Shown: positions 1 to 19,033 of the stretch, piece after piece
How the letters are laid out: each line of letters opens with the position of its first letter
Numbering within the stretch: position 1 is the stretch's first letter
Assembly (NCBI GenBank): GCA_023055355.1
Contig: JALJCS010000035.1
Span: forward strand, 744,001 to 808,000
Length of the DNA stretch: 64,000 nt
DNA from: Agelaius tricolor
Lineage: Eukaryota > Chordata > Aves > Passeriformes > Icteridae
Direction: 5' to 3'
Position numbers and translations under genes: made by a program
The notes under the pieces: model-generated
The model's database searches: none
What the model saw: the letters and a program-made list of their open reading frames with translations, nothing else
What the model was told of the DNA's origin: nothing

Positions 1-3137
<3,137 letters not shown>

Positions 3138-3141
3138 TGAA

Positions 3142-3229
3142 ATTGCTTTTTTTGCTGTTTAGAATGGCTTTTTTTGCTGTTTAGAATGGCTGTTTTTGCT
3201 GTTTAGAATTGCTTTTTTTGCTGTTTGGA
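3142..3229. repeat. 22-bp tandem repeat, 4 copies
   Basis: Four consecutive 22-bp units built on GCTTTTTTTGCTGTTTAGAA, with a few substitutions between copies. They lie about 130 bp downstream of the laminin-EGF 2 exon, inside intron 3. Confidence 0.9.
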
Positions 3230-6200
3230 ATGGCTTCCCATGCCCCCACGTTCCCCGCTGTCACCTCTGCAGCCTCCTGGTGAGGACAAGGCCACCCACG
3301 TCCCCTGCCATCACCTCTCCCTGCTCTCCCCAGCCTCCTGCTGAGGATGAGCCCGTGGAAATAGAGGTCCTCACTGCTGAGGAGGGCTTCAAATTATTTC
3401 AGGGTTTATCACTTAGAAATGGTGCTTCATCTGCTCCTCCCTGGTCATCACCCTGCCAGGGCAGAGGGGCACAGAATCCCAGGTATGGGTGAGATGTAGA
3501 ATTCAAATCAGCCTCCCCCAAACCCCGTCTCCAGCTCCCACCCTTCAGGCAGAGCTGAGCCCACGCACAGAACTTGTCACTCCTCCGAAAGAGGAGAGAA
3601 CAGAAAAAGGGGAAACGGGTTTATTTTGAGCTCGGAGTATTTTGAGGTTTCCTCATGTGGCCGTGGAGGCGAGCTGGGATTCAGCTGGGGTGGGAGCAGC
3701 AAGAAGAGCAAATCCTGCAAATGAACCCTTTTTACTCTCAGCTGCTGCTGGAAGAGATGGAAATCCTGAACCTGAGGTACAGTGAGAGGAATCAAGCAAA
3801 CATTCAAAAGCCAGATTAGAAAATGCTGGGGTTTCCCACAGAAATGCTCAGCTCTTGTCTCTCTAAAGACTCGTTTCAACAAGAAATGGAAAGCTTTTTG
3901 CCTTCAGATTGGTATTTTTGGCTGGGAAGTTTGAAGTCTCCAACATTTTCAATTTTTTTTTTTGTTTTTTGTTCCTTACTGAAAGCAGACATCTTTTGCC
4001 ATAGCAGAAAAGCAATCCCCTTTTCAGACAGTCCTACTCTCCCTTTTGAGCCTTGTAAAAACAATTCCAATGAGATATTTTCTGATATCTCCCAGGTGCT
4101 CATTCCTGCTTTTCCCAGCTCACCTCCGGAGCTGTTCCCCTGTCCTGTCTGTCCCTCCTTGCTGTCCCCTGGCCCTTCAGTGTCACTGACAGCGCTGAGT
4201 CCTGCCCCAAACCCGGCTGGGTGGCACCTGCAGGTGGGAGACCTCTGCATCGTTCCGTGCCTCAGTTTCCCCAGGCAAGCACTGAGAAGACATCACTGGC
4301 CTCTGGAGGTTTTCAGGCTGAGCTCCCCACTTGCAGGATCATTCTCTCTATTAAATCCTCTTTGCAATTGCTGCCTTCTCCTGCTCTGCCTCCTGGAGCC
4401 TCTCCCTCGCTTGAAGCTGGAGATGGCCAAATCTCAGCTCTCCTCCAGGCGGGTTGGTGACAAATCTGCACCCATCAGAGCTGCCAAACGAAGGTTTGTG
4501 GTAACTGTGCTGGACATGAGTGTGATTTCCCAGCCCTGAGGCGTTTTGGGGGGCCAAATCCACCATCCCTACAGCAGTGAAATGAATTTCCCCTCAGCAT
4601 CCCTTTGAAAACTCCTTTTCCCGAGCTCTGTTTGTCACACAGTGGGGTTTATGTTCCCTCTGCTTTTCCCTCCTGACTTGGGGCTTGTGCTGAAATCATT
4701 GTTGCAAATGGGCAGATTTAAACCCAATCCTCCCATTTAACAGCTCCAGCCACCTCCCCATTGATAACTACATTCATTTACCATCTCCCCAAACCAACAC
4801 TCCCAGAGCCTTATCCCCTCCCACTGGACGTGGTAAAAATTTAGGAATTAACCATCCTGAGCTCCTGCCACCTCCCTCATCACTGCCTGCACCCAGCAGA
4901 ACCATATTATTTTCTCTATATTTTCCTCGATAAAACCTGATTCTTTAATCCATCACATCACTCTGATCATGCCCCACACATAATAAATTTAAATAAAAGC
5001 ATCTCAGAGAGCCCTGGTGCCTTGGGAGCTGCTGAGGAGCTCGTGGCTCTCACCCACCCCAGCAAGGTCTCGGCTGATCTCACAGCAAAGGCTCCATGAA
5101 AGAGCTGCCAGAGGCATTTTTTCATTAATTCAACTCCATTTATTCAGCCCAAGTGACACATCCAGCTAAGCTGCCTCTCCTGTGCCTTGCATTCCTCATC
5201 TCCCACTCCATCCCATGCACGAGGTGCCTCCACTCACAACACATCCAACAGCAGCAAATTAAAGAGGCTGGAGTTGCATTGTTTGAAATGGTTGGTTTGG
5301 GTAATTATGCAAAATATGACATTGCAGAAATGCTTGCACAATGTCTCCTTCTTTTTAACTTGGAGCAAAGGAGAATTCCACAAACTTTTGCACGTGTTGC
5401 AGGGCAGGGGTGAGGCTCAGGCAGCAAAAGGTGAGCAGAAAGCAGAGCTGGGCAACACGCCCAGCTCAGGGCTGCTTGTGTTTCCAACAGCCAAACCTTT
5501 AATAGCTGATAAATAAAAGACTTTTCTAATGATCTGAAGTGGAGATGAGCAGTGCAGGTGAAGGCACAAGGAGCTGGGGTGTAAGGATGGTTTTCCCTGA
5601 TGCTAACAGTGATCCAGCCATGCCAGGTGCTTTGCTCTGTTTGCTTCCAGTGGTTCTTGTTGCAAAAATGATAAAAGCCTGGAAGTTGTCAGTGGCCAGA
5701 GATGCCCTGGGACAGAGCCATGCCAGGCAGGCCGTGGCAAGGAGGCTGCAAACCGCAGGCAAAGGAATCGATGACAGCTGGAGCAGGGACATTACACGGA
5801 GTGGCAGTGCTGGGTGTGTGCCAGAGCCTGCCAGGCTGGAGCTGGCCATGCAGGATGTGGCTGCTCGGGGTGGGTGGCCAGGCAGGCCCTGGGACACCAA
5901 GCAGGGCTCCCCTGGCATTCCGGGTTCAGACTGCAGCTGGCTCCTGCCCCAGCCCTGGATCCCGGCTGGAGGAGCCCGACGGTGCTGCCGCTCCTCCTCC
6001 AGGGGGTGGGTGGGCTCATCCCGGCAGGAGGGGAGCAGGATGGATGCCCTTTGTCCTGGCACACACATCCCACCCCATCCTGGGCACACCCCTGGTGCGG
6101 GGCTGGCCCGAGAAGCAACAAAACTCAGGGTATGAGAAATTTCCATGTTCATTTTTCAGACTCGGACAAGGATGAATTGTTTCTCTTTTCTCCCTGGTTT

Positions 6201-7160
6201 TTGAGAAATCACCAAGAGCTCCCAGCACGCTGAAGCCCCGCTTCCAGCTCCTTCTGCTTTCCCTCTGCTCCAAATGATGTTGCAAGTGAAATTCCACATC
6301 TGGGTCCTGCAAACCTCGTCCACCCCGCTCTGTCATGGGCCGCTGTAAATCAGGGCCCTGCTGTTGGTTCTTTTGATTAAACTCCCTCCTGATATTTGCC
6401 AGATTATTGGCACTAATGTAATTCCATTGGAGTGGAGAGTCTGCAGGGTTTTATAGCCTGGCTGTAAAGCAGCTCTGCACTTTGGGGAGAGGCTTTGCAC
6501 ACTTTTTGATGAAAAGATGACAAACGAGACGTGCTCTGAATGCACTTGTGCTGAGGCTGCCAGCACAAACCCCTCGTGCAGGGGCAGGATTTGGCACCTG
6601 GAGAGGTCACATCCATCAGGGCTCAGTCTTTTGGGAGGAAATGGGATTGTCTGTGTGCCTGGTGCTGCTGCAGCCTGGGGAGATTTCCAGCTGTGCTGCA
6701 GGATTTCAGGCCTTGTGCAAACCCCAAAAAGCACTCCCGGCCTCCCTGCCTGTCCTGGCCTGCACCCACCAAGGGTCGAGAGTTGACATTTGCATTTTGG
6801 AGGCACTTTGGGCTGGAGCAGAGGGAGGTGAGGGCTGTCCCCATGGGCTCAGCCTCCCGTCCTTGATGTCATGGGTGCACATAAAGGGGTTTTCCCCACT
6901 CAGTCTCAGACATTGAGTGAGGCAGAACCCGAACCCCTTTGGCTCTGGGAGAGCCGAGCAGAGCCCCGGTGACAGGGACAGTGGCACCAGTCCCCGTGTC
7001 TCTCCAGTGACTATAGAGGGAGCTGCGTGACCAGCTTAGAGCTCAGAGCTCATTCCCTGGAGGCTGGGCCAGGGGAGATGGAACCTCTCTGCTCCTGCTG
7101 CTGGGTCCCACTGGGAGGCTGGAGCACAGGAGGTGCCAGGGGGAGCACCCACGGCAGACA

Positions 7161-7523
7161 GCAGAGCCTGAGGATGGTGGCACTGCCACCAGAGCAGAGC
7201 CTGAGGATGGTGGCACTGCCACCAGAGCAGAGCCTGAGGATGGTGACACTGCCCCCAGAGTAGGGTCTGAGGATGGTGGCACTGCCACCAGAGTAGGGTC
7301 TGAGGATGGTGGCACTGCCCCCAGAACAGAGCCTGAGGATGGTGGCACTGCCACCAGAGTAGGGTCTGAGAATGGTGGCACTGCCCCCAGAACAGAGCCT
7401 GAGGATGGTGGCACTGCCACCAGAGCAGAGCCTGAGGATGGTGGCACTGCCACCAGAGTAGGGTCTGAGGATGGTGGCACTGCCACCAGAGTAGGGTCTG
7501 AGGATGGTGGCACTGCCAGCAGA
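7161..7523. repeat. 33-bp minisatellite with internal palindrome, 11 copies
   Basis: Eleven 33-bp units, each carrying GAGCCTGAGGATGGTGGCAC or a close variant. Most copies contain the hairpin-capable GGTGGCACTGCCACC (7-bp arms around one base). About seven copies keep the arms perfect; the others have CCCCC in place of CCACC or similar changes. The unit length is a multiple of three and lacks stops, so three minus-strand frames stay open across the array; no protein function is assigned. Confidence 0.95.
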
Positions 7524-10500
7524 GGTGTCCCAGTGCTGTGTCCTGGTGTAGCACAGGGACACCAGTCTGTCCATGGTTCCACTCGTGGTCAGCATCCCTC
7601 CAGCCCTGGAGATGTCCCCTGCCACCACGGTCCCCAGTCCACACCTGGGGGCAGACAAGCTCACAGCTGAGGTGTGCCAGGGACATTGGGATGGCCTGGC
7701 TGGATCCCTGCTCCAGGGCCAGCAGTGGTGGCTCCTGCAGGGCTCTGTCCCCAGCCTGAGGGAGATGCTCCCCTCTCCAGGGCTGCCTCATTTTGTTGCC
7801 CATGTCTCGTCCAGCTCAGTTGTGGTTTTAAGGCAAATTCCAAGGCAATACTTTCCAGGAATTCACCCCAGGGAGTTGTCCTTAACGATCAAACCTGCCT
7901 CCCTTCCTTTCCTCCCTTTGCTCCTCCAGGATTGCAGCTGGAGCTGCTGCTGAGGAGAGAGGAGCCAGCCCGTGGTGCTGGCAGGGCTTGGGTTGGGCTC
8001 TTGTGTCAGGGCTTGGTCACCTCTGAGGAATCACATTCCTGGAGAAATCCCAAACTTTCCAGGCATTGATCTGCCAAGCACAGACTTCAATTTCTCCCCA
8101 GGACTGTGGAGATTCTCTTCCACTGCCACAAGAACGATTTTCTAGCTCCATTTCCATCCTGCATTTGTCAGTGGCTGTGCCTGAGTCACCCTTCCCCACA
8201 GCCCCATAATTCCTAATATTGATATTATTGCAAGCCCTGAGAGCTGATTTATGGCTTCTGCATGTACAGCTTGTCATGACAGTCCCAGACACACACAGAC
8301 CATCAGAGAAGGTTCTGGAAATGCAGCTTTGAGCTGTCCGTGCTCACAGGTCGCTGTGGGAATGTCCTGGGGCAGCACGGGAGGCTCGAGTGCCACCAAT
8401 GTCACCTCCTCCATGGCACCACCATGAGCCAGGGCAGAGCTGCCCTGTTTACCCAGCTGGGCTGGAGGGATCCCAGAGAAAAGAAGGGACAGCAGCATTA
8501 CTGAAACCCTTACACTGTTCTGAGTTTGCAGAACGAAACCATGGAAAAACAGGGATTTTTTTGTTCAAGTTGGACTCAAGGTCAACACAAAGCATCTCCC
8601 AGCCCATGCCAGCTTTTAAAGAATCCATTAAAATCCACATTTTAACGATGGATAAGCAGGCACATCAGTTTAGGCAGCCGCCTCTGTGTGAGGCAGAGTG
8701 GGCAGAGTTTGCTGAGCTGTGGAATTCAGGGCAGGATGCTGCTGGATCCCTGAGGGGACGGAGGAGGCTGCTCAGAAGGAGCTGGAATCTCCATTCCCAC
8801 CTGGAAACCACCTCAGCACCCTCAGAGGAGAGACACAGCTCACAGCTGAGTCCCGAATGCATGGCAGATTGTGGATGGCCCAGCTCAATGGGAAAATGTA
8901 GACGGCATGATTTCCCAGACCAGAGCCGGCCCTGCATTCCTGAAAAATCACATCCTGGCAATGCTGGTGCCCAGCAGGGGTTTACTGGATGAACTGGGGA
9001 CCGGCCACCTTCCAAACTGGGGCTTGGATTTGGCTTTCCAGCAGGGAAACATCCAGGAGCAATCCTGGAGGGCAGGTTGGGATGTGGTTTGTCAGAAGTG
9101 GTGACACAATAGAGGGGAATTTGCACCCTATTAAGAAAATAAAACCAGACTAAACCCCAGCTCTCCATTGCTGCTCTCAGACTAAGGACAAAAGTTGCTA
9201 AATTCACTTGCAAAGCCAGACCTTTGCATATCCACGAGACAGAGGAAAGAAAAGAAATAATTTGCCTTCCCCATGAATGTTTTCCAATAATGGAGATAAT
9301 TTCCTGCTTCAGAGCAGTTCTCAGGAGTGGAAAGTGCTTCAGGCTCTCAGATCCTGAGAATTAAACCCAAGCTCAGCCCTGCTCATCCCCACACTCTGGT
9401 TTTCAGTGTACTAAAGCGAAAAGGGTTTTTGGTTTTGTTTTTTTTTTTTTTTTCTGGTAGGAAAGGATTTCTTTTCCACTTAAACAGATGCTTCTCCAAG
9501 CATCACAAACGAGGGGCTGGGATTTGTGCCCCGGGAGCTCTCACTGGGATTTCTCCCTGCTCTTGGGGTGCTGGGGACTCGCCCCACTGTGGATGCTTTG
9601 GGGTCCCATGGGGGCTGTGCACACCAACAGGATCCATTTCTGCAGAGCCTCTTCCTCACCTTCCCCACTGACTCCTTTCCTGAGGCGTGTGGCAACCTCA
9701 TTATCTCCGAGACTTCTGCTCTGCTGCCAGATTTGATTTTTATTATTAGAAGGAGAATGCACTTGTAGGAACCTCGTTTCCTCCAGAGCCAGGCTAAAAA
9801 CACATCAGGAAGAGAAAAACTTTGTCTCTCTTTTTTTCCCTTCAATAACAGCATTCCCAACCCACTCCTCCTCGTGCAACATCTCCCAGGAGGGCAGGGG
9901 GAGCTGGGCTTGGCTTTAGGTCCATGAGGCCACCATGCCCCACTGAGCTGCTGCTCTTGGCCTGGCCAGAGCTGCCCTGCAGCTGAATTTTGATGGAAAA
10001 ATCAAAGGGATCACATCCTCCACAACAGAACCCAAATCTTGCCAGCAAAGTGGGGTGAAGGAAACCCCAGTGCTTCATCTCAGCATCCCTGGCAGCTTCC
10101 CCAGCCACGCTGGAAGCGCGTGGGAAGGGGAGCTCTCAGCGGACAGGGGAAGTTTTAACAGGTTTGGAACAAGGGAATTTTCCAGCATTTGGGGGAGTGC
10201 TGCCATAATTGTCCCATTGTGTGTGTCACTAATGCCTGCCCGCAGTGCCCCTGCCCAAAAAGTGGATTTACAGCCGGGGTTCCAAGGCCCCTCCGGATTA
10301 GCGGCGACTCCGGCTCAGTGGAGGCTTTGTGGCCCCGTCTGTTCCTTGTTATGGAGAAGACAAAGCCAAGGTCTGATCTGTGAAATTTGGCCCAAACTGC
10401 AGGGCACCAAAGCCCTTGGCTCCCCCGAGTGCCAGCCCAGGAGGGGAAATGGGAGAGCCCTGAGAAGTGGTGTGGGAGGAGGGACAGCGGGAGACACCCA

Positions 10501-12359
10501 GAGATTGTTTGGCTCTGCCCAATAAAAGGAAGAATTCATGTTCTGCTGGCAAGAAACCTTTAAATCTCCAGGAGAATGTGCTGAGGGACACTGAGCACGA
10601 ACATGATTCTCTGGAGGGCTAAATGCAGCTCCCAGTGCGCAGACAGGCTGAGCAGCTCACGGCAGAGCAGCTCGTGGTTAATATTTAAAGTCATTATTGG
10701 TATTCAGAGTCAGCACAGAGACATTTCCACCCCTGCTTGTGCTCTGCAAACCAGCTGGGGCCGGACTGGGTGGGTGCACACCCAACTCCAGCTTCTTTTC
10801 CCCATCAATCCGGGGGATTTGCAGGACGTGCTGCCCGTGCTGGAGATGCTCTGGCAGCGCCAGGGCTCTCCCAGCCCCACGGATGGAGGTTTGTCCCGGA
10901 GCCAGCACAAACCCCTCCCCAGCGCTCAGGTGCACAGGCTCTGCTCAGGCTTCCCTCATCCACCCACAAATGACCGGGACAGGCACCCAGAGCAAGGAGC
11001 TCTGCTTGTTTTGAATTGATTTCCCAAAGACAGGAGGCAAAGCAAAGCTGGGAAAACATCCTGTCCTCTTTGGGACCACCTCAGGGTCACCTCTGGGATG
11101 GACTCCAGCTACAGGGGACACTCCAGGAATTCTCACACCTTGAGTTCCCTGGGAAGATGTGTTCAGAGGGAGCAGGATTTAAAGTACCTGAGCCCCTAAA
11201 GACAGCGGAGCAGGAAAAAAACAACTCTACAACAAAAAACCTCACTTAAGCAATAATGCCAGAACCACCCCTCTAAATGCTAAACCACAAGGTTAAGTGA
11301 GACAAGTTTGCTGCATCAGGATGCGTTGTTGAGGCAACAGGAGAATTTAAATTGAATTTGTTTTGACATTTTGACAACAAACCTGGGTTTGTTGCGATTT
11401 TTTCCAGCAGAAGTTTTCTGCAGCCACTTTTTTTTTTTCTCTCCCGTTGAAGTCTTTGGAGGAAGAAAGGGAAACAACCAAAGGGAGGCAATTCTTGGCC
11501 ATGATTCTGGAAAAGCATTTTAAAGCCTGGTTAAATATAAATGTGCACCTAAGGCACATTGGCTACCTGGGATTGAATTTGTACTTCAGCCTGAGTGTGA
11601 TTTCTGCATGCGGGAGCCTTCATCCCTGATTATTGCAGATTAAGGGGTTTTTCCCAGTTTAATGCATTGTTGGGTTCCTGCTCAGTCCAGAGGCTGGATC
11701 TGGAGCCCTGTGGGGTTTGGGATCCTGGCACATCCAGGGTGACAAGAGGAAATCTGGACACCCTGGCAAATCCAGCCTTTTTTCCTTGTCCTGGCAAAAG
11801 GATTTTTCATCACTCTGAAAACTCCCAAGGAAGCAGCTTCCCTGGAAACAGGAAGATGCTAATTCTCCAAAAATGCAGATCTTTTCAGGCACCTTCTCCA
11901 TAAAGGTCACACTTGAGGGGAGCTGAGCCTGGGGATTTATCCCTGTGTTTACCTTTCCCCACACGTGTGCGGGGCAGGATTAGCGGCTGGGAATGCCTCC
12001 TCCCCCGAGCACCGGGGATGCGAAAATATTTGCATTTTTGTCGTGCTATTTGTCAACCTTCAGCGGGGCAGAACCACCTCAGCAAGTTCAACCACCTGAA
12101 CTGAAAAACCGCGGGGTTGTTTTTTATCCCAAGCACAGCCCCAGGATCCTTCCAGGTGTTTTTTAGCCCCAAACCTGAGCTGAAGCACAGAAAGGCGCCG
12201 CTGGCTGGGCTGGGGCGGGCGATGCTCTGCCTCAGCAGGTTTGTACAGAAAATCGGGGCTGGTTCGGAAGCTCCAGACAGAGCCATAAAAGCCCACGGCA
12301 GCCGGTTGGGCAGAGCCTGGCCCCGGGGGAAATCTCCTGGCTGCAGGCGGTGAGGAGCT

Positions 12360-12840
12360 GCCTGGCAGCGCTTATATCCGTATATATATTAATCCCAGCT
12401 AATGTAACTACAGATGTTCTCATTCAGAGCCCTATCTAATCCTGTTGGGCCCTTGCCATGGTGTCTCGTAGCAGGAGTTCTACGAGTTAATTACGTGCGG
12501 TGCAAAGCAGCGTTTCCTTTTATCGCTGAGAAGGTTGCCTTTTCAAGGCCCTCAATGTCCCTTTGTTGCTGGCTTTGAGGAGCAGTGAAGAGGAGCACCT
12601 GTCTGACCTTCCCGGCGCTGTGCATTGCTTGGCAGCCCTCCACCGTCTCTTGGCAAGGCGTTCCCAATCTTTTCCGTGGGTGCTCTCCGTGCCTTTCACT
12701 GCGGCTCCCAGCTGAGGACGTGCTATTGATTTCTATAGTGCCCTGATATGAATTCAGAGTTTCTCTCTCCCCCTTTCACAGCACAGCCTCCCATCTTGTG
12801 GCTCTTCTGAGCTCCGCTGCAATCAGCCAGATGTTTCATT
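12360..12840. other. Candidate conserved noncoding element in NTN1 intron 3
   Basis: A block of about 480 bp whose composition differs from its GC-rich surroundings, with TATATCCGTATATATATTAA, TAATGTAACTA and GAGTTAATTACG. It contains a perfect inverted repeat CTCGTAG (12465-12471) / CTACGAG (12480-12486) and no tandem repetition or long open frame. This is the look of vertebrate developmental enhancers, but conservation cannot be judged from a single sequence. Confidence 0.3.
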
Positions 12841-14341
12841 GAGTCCCACATCTTTTCCTGGAGTGGATGCAGTTAATTGGGACCCTTCAGCGTGGATGAG
12901 CCATCCTGTTCCCTCCTTCCACTTATGCCTCCTTCTGCGCTCCGGATTTTGGCTGCTGTCCCCCATCCACTCGGCCGCTGTCTCGCACAGAGCGCCGTGG
13001 TCTCCTCACATCTGGAGCAGCCAAGCTCAAGGTGCTCACCTGGGAGTGCTCTCGGCTTCCTGCTTTCCTGCTGGTTATTTTAGAGGGGATTCAGCTTCTG
13101 GGAGCAGAGGCAGCCCCACTGCTGCCCCCATTGCCCGTTAAAGCCTCCCCATAGATTCCTGCTCCTTGTTTTCTCCTCCACAGCCATGTTTTCAACCAAA
13201 AATAATTTCTTTTTCAGTAGGAATTCCTGGTCATCTCTGCCACACACACTCAGCATAAATTTTTCTTAAAGGTTTTTGGAAAAAAACAAAATCCTGAGAG
13301 TTATTTCCCTTCCCCCGATGTTCTGTGGGCATTTTTCTTGCTCCAGCATCATCCCCGTTTGCTTCTCGCCCATCTCACCGCACCCTCTGTGGGGCGATCC
13401 TTTCAAGCAAGGCATGAGGAAAACCCCTCGTTTTCCTCCTTATCATCTCCGGGATGAGGTCCCGGACACTTTCCTGTCCTGCTCACGGAGCTGCCCTCAG
13501 CTCCGGTGCCCCGAGGGCTCTGCTGAATTTCTGCACCTCGGTGCGGGATGAACAAATGCACAAATCCCTGCGCCCAGGGAAGGGCAGGGATGAGAGCCAG
13601 GCAAGTTCAGGAATGCGAACGTGTTCTGTGAGTGCCAGGGTGCCCATCGGAGATGCCAAAGGGGCGTTTGCAGCTATCACCCCCCCGCTGGCATCCTGGT
13701 GCGCACTTCCCTCAGTTTGGGGCTACAGCCCAAAGGAATTTGAACCGGATTGGGAAAATCAGCGTCAAGCACCAGCAGCCCGGCCCTCCGGGGCTGGGGA
13801 AGGAGAAGAGCCTGTAATTGCTGGCTGCAAGTGTTTGCACTGGCCGGGGAACGGTAAATTACCTTTAATTGCTCCTAATTGCTGGCGCTGGTTCAGTTTC
13901 TCGAGGACAGGGACGGCAAATCCCCATCTGCAGGCACGGGGAGAGCCCCGCCTGCCTCCCCCGGCGGCAGCGCTGAGCGCCCTGGCTCCCGGAGCTTGGG
14001 AACCACGGGCTGGGCCCAGGGGACGCTGGGGACAGGTGACACGGGGGGCACAGGTGACACAGAGCCCGTCCCGTCACCCAGAGCCGAGGATTTCACCCTC
14101 GGCGGGGCAGAGATGGCCGGGATCTCATCCCGGTGAAATCCGCGTCCCCGACCGTCTGCCACTCGTGCCCCCTGCAGCCCAGGGCACATCACATCACACA
14201 CGGGGCCACCAGAGACCTCACAGAGCCCGGCCTGGGGGAACCGGAGACAACCTCAGAGAGATTCGGCTCTGAAAATAACCCGGCAGCTCTGGGTGAGCTG
14301 CCCGAGCCACTGCCTCAGGAGGGGAGGAAGCAGCAGCATTT

Positions 14342-14370
14342 CATTGATTGATTGATTGATTGATTGATTT
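14342..14370. repeat. ATTG tetranucleotide microsatellite
   Basis: About six uninterrupted copies of ATTG in intron 3, roughly 80 bp before the polypyrimidine array. Confidence 0.9.
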
Positions 14371-14448
14371 CTGTGCTGTCCAGAGAGCGCTCGGTGCTCT
14401 CACTGTGGCCTCAAGAGCCTGGGGATCTTACTCATCACCAGGGCTTTT

Positions 14449-14606
14449 CCCCCTCTTTTCCCTCTTTTCCCTCTTTTCCCTCTTTTCCCTCTTTTCCCTC
14501 CTTCCCCTCTTTCCCCTCTTTCCCCTCTTTCCCCTCTTTTCCCTCTTTTCCCTCTTTCCCCTCTTTTCCCTCCTTTCCATCTTTCCCCTCTTTTCCCTCT
14601 TTTCCC
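14449..14606. repeat. 10-bp polypyrimidine tandem array
   Basis: About 16 units of CCCTCTTTTC and close variants (for example CCCTCTTTCC), almost pure C/T on the + strand and pure purine on the - strand for about 155 bp. Such mirror-symmetric polypurine/polypyrimidine tracts can form intramolecular triplex DNA. Confidence 0.95.
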
Positions 14607-16564
14607 GAGCGCTCCCACTGTAATGAGGGCGATCCCCTCACCCGGGGGCTCCTCACAGGATGGGCTCTGCCTGGAGCAGCCCCGAGGGCACGCCTGAAAC
14701 ACGAGGCTCTTCTCCCCATCCTCCTGCCCTTTGCCTCTCCTTGGGTAACCCTTCCCTGATTTGCTTATTTTTGTGTTAACTCCTGACTCTCTGCTCTTCT
14801 TTGACGCTTTTCTCTCCCGTTCCTCCTTCAGGCCTTCTCTTAACGTGTTTGGATTTCCTCTCTCCCAGCATTACCTGAGCCATTGGGGCTGCAGCGGGAA
14901 GGTTTTCCCACCTAAGCATCCCTCTGCTCATCACCAGCCACGCTGATTTCCCGTTAAAACGTTTCCAATCTAAATTAGCTTTAGAAAAGGAGATTTCTGC
15001 AGTGGGTAGGTTTGCAAGCAGCCGTTTCCCAGTGGCAGCTCGGGGCAGGAGGGAGAGAGGTACTTTTAATCAAAAACGCCAAATCAGAAGTGTTAGGAAA
15101 AGAGGAGGAAAGGAGCAAAGGCTTTGTCGGTCTCTTGAGGGGTTTCTTTCCCTCTCATGTGAAAAATGATTGGGTTTTGGCAAGGCCCTGTCTCTTCCCA
15201 CCCAGCCCCTCTGGGGCCAGGGCTGGTGGCAGTCTGGAGCTCTGGGATGTCCCCAGGGAGAAGTTGGACATCCCAGAGCAGGGGTGCTCCAGGCACCACC
15301 CCAGCCCTGCTGGGCACGGACCAGCCAGGAGCTGCTGCCCAGGGAGGTCACACTGGGCTGGCTTGGACGGAGCCTCCAGCCAAGCACCAGCGCTTGGGAA
15401 CCCAAACCCAGCGTGGGATGTGCTCTGCTGTCCCCAAATGAGGCACATCTGGGGTGTTTGAGAGCCAGGGATGTGCACAACAAACCGAGCAGGACTGCAG
15501 GGTCCAGGGAAAGCCCTCTTGGGAGTGGTGTGCCCAGTCTGGGGGCCTTGGGGGGACTGAGCACTGGTGTCCTTGGGGACACTCGCCCTGCCCTGACCCC
15601 ACTGCAGCCCCTCCAGGACCCAGGCAGTGGGACAGGCTTCCCCCAGCCCCTGTTCCTGGCAGGCAGCTCCCCTGAGGGGCAGGAGCAGAGCGGGATCAGC
15701 GCTCCCCAGGGAGGGATTTGGCTGCCTCCTTCCCGGGATGCTGCAGAAGAAAAGGAAAGTTTCCTGCCTGCCTGCCTGTCCCTGCCACGGCTCAGCAGGG
15801 GCAGCCCACAGTCTGGCACGGCGCTTGCAGCTCTTAGAAATCAGGGCTGTTAACAAATGTGCGAGGCCGTAATCCTTTTGGAGCACTGATGATAACAAGC
15901 CCTGATGCTTTTTGCTTTTTTTTTTTTTTTTTGGCTTTTCTTCTTTTTGCCTTTTTTAAATTTTTCCCCCCCGCCCCCCGCCAAACAGCTGTGCCGGTGA
16001 AGTCCCACTGCGGGAAATGAGATGGTGAATGTTTGAATGTTTGAATGTTTTCAAGTGCACTATTTACATCCCCTGCCAAACCCTTCACATCTGCCCGGCT
16101 CTGCCGTCAAGGCTGCATCCATCTGGCCGGGAACAGCAGGTCCTCAGCCCGCCTGCATCCATCCATCCATCCATCCCACAAGGGCATTTCCTTCCTGTGC
16201 CCGCAGTGCCAGCTGCCAGGGATGCTGCTCGGCGGGGAGGGCTCTGAAAGGACCGCTTTGATTTATCTTGGAGTGCACGTGGGATGAATTCCCGAGCGAT
16301 TCGATTGCTTCCTGCCTGAGCTGAAGGGTGGCGGGACCCCGCTGCCTTTGTACCTCTGTGCCGGCCCTGCCACCGCCCCCGGGGCTTGGGGCTGCTGGCT
16401 GGGGGCAGCGGGTGACGCTCCCCTGCCTTTAAATCTTTAAATCCTGCAGACTCCTGACCCCAGCGCTGGTGGGGTGAGCAGCCGGGTCCGTGGGATGCAC
16501 CCCCACGCTGCCTCCCAGGATTTGCCATCCTGGCCGCGCTTCTGTCCCCGCAGCGGGGCTGTGA

Positions 16565-18957
<2,393 letters not shown>

Positions 18958-19011
18958 AGATCCCGGCTGCTCCGCCCACCACGGCCGCCAGCAGCGCCGA
19001 GGAGCCCGCAG
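18958..19011 (+). CDS. NTN1: Netrin-1, linker exon before the NTR module
   Basis: A 54-nt exon encoding the short flexible linker between laminin-EGF 3 and the C-terminal NTR module, residues about 453-471. Across the junctions it reads KIPAAPPTTAASSAEEPA followed by Asp. The acceptor is CCCGCAG and the donor GTACGTTCC. Low-complexity Ala/Pro/Thr/Ser composition is typical of this netrin-1 region, and chicken netrin-1 carries a nearly identical linker. Its small size means recognition depends on phase and homology: both flanking phases fit (A|AG before, G|AT after). Repeats that resemble splice junctions begin about 20 bp past its donor. Confidence 0.95.
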
Positions 19012-19033
19012 GTACGTTCCGTTCTGTTCCGTT

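Noticed and set aside
7036..7803. Minus-strand frames of 179-255 codons
   Set aside because: Explained by the 33-bp minisatellite; the same region stays open in three frames.
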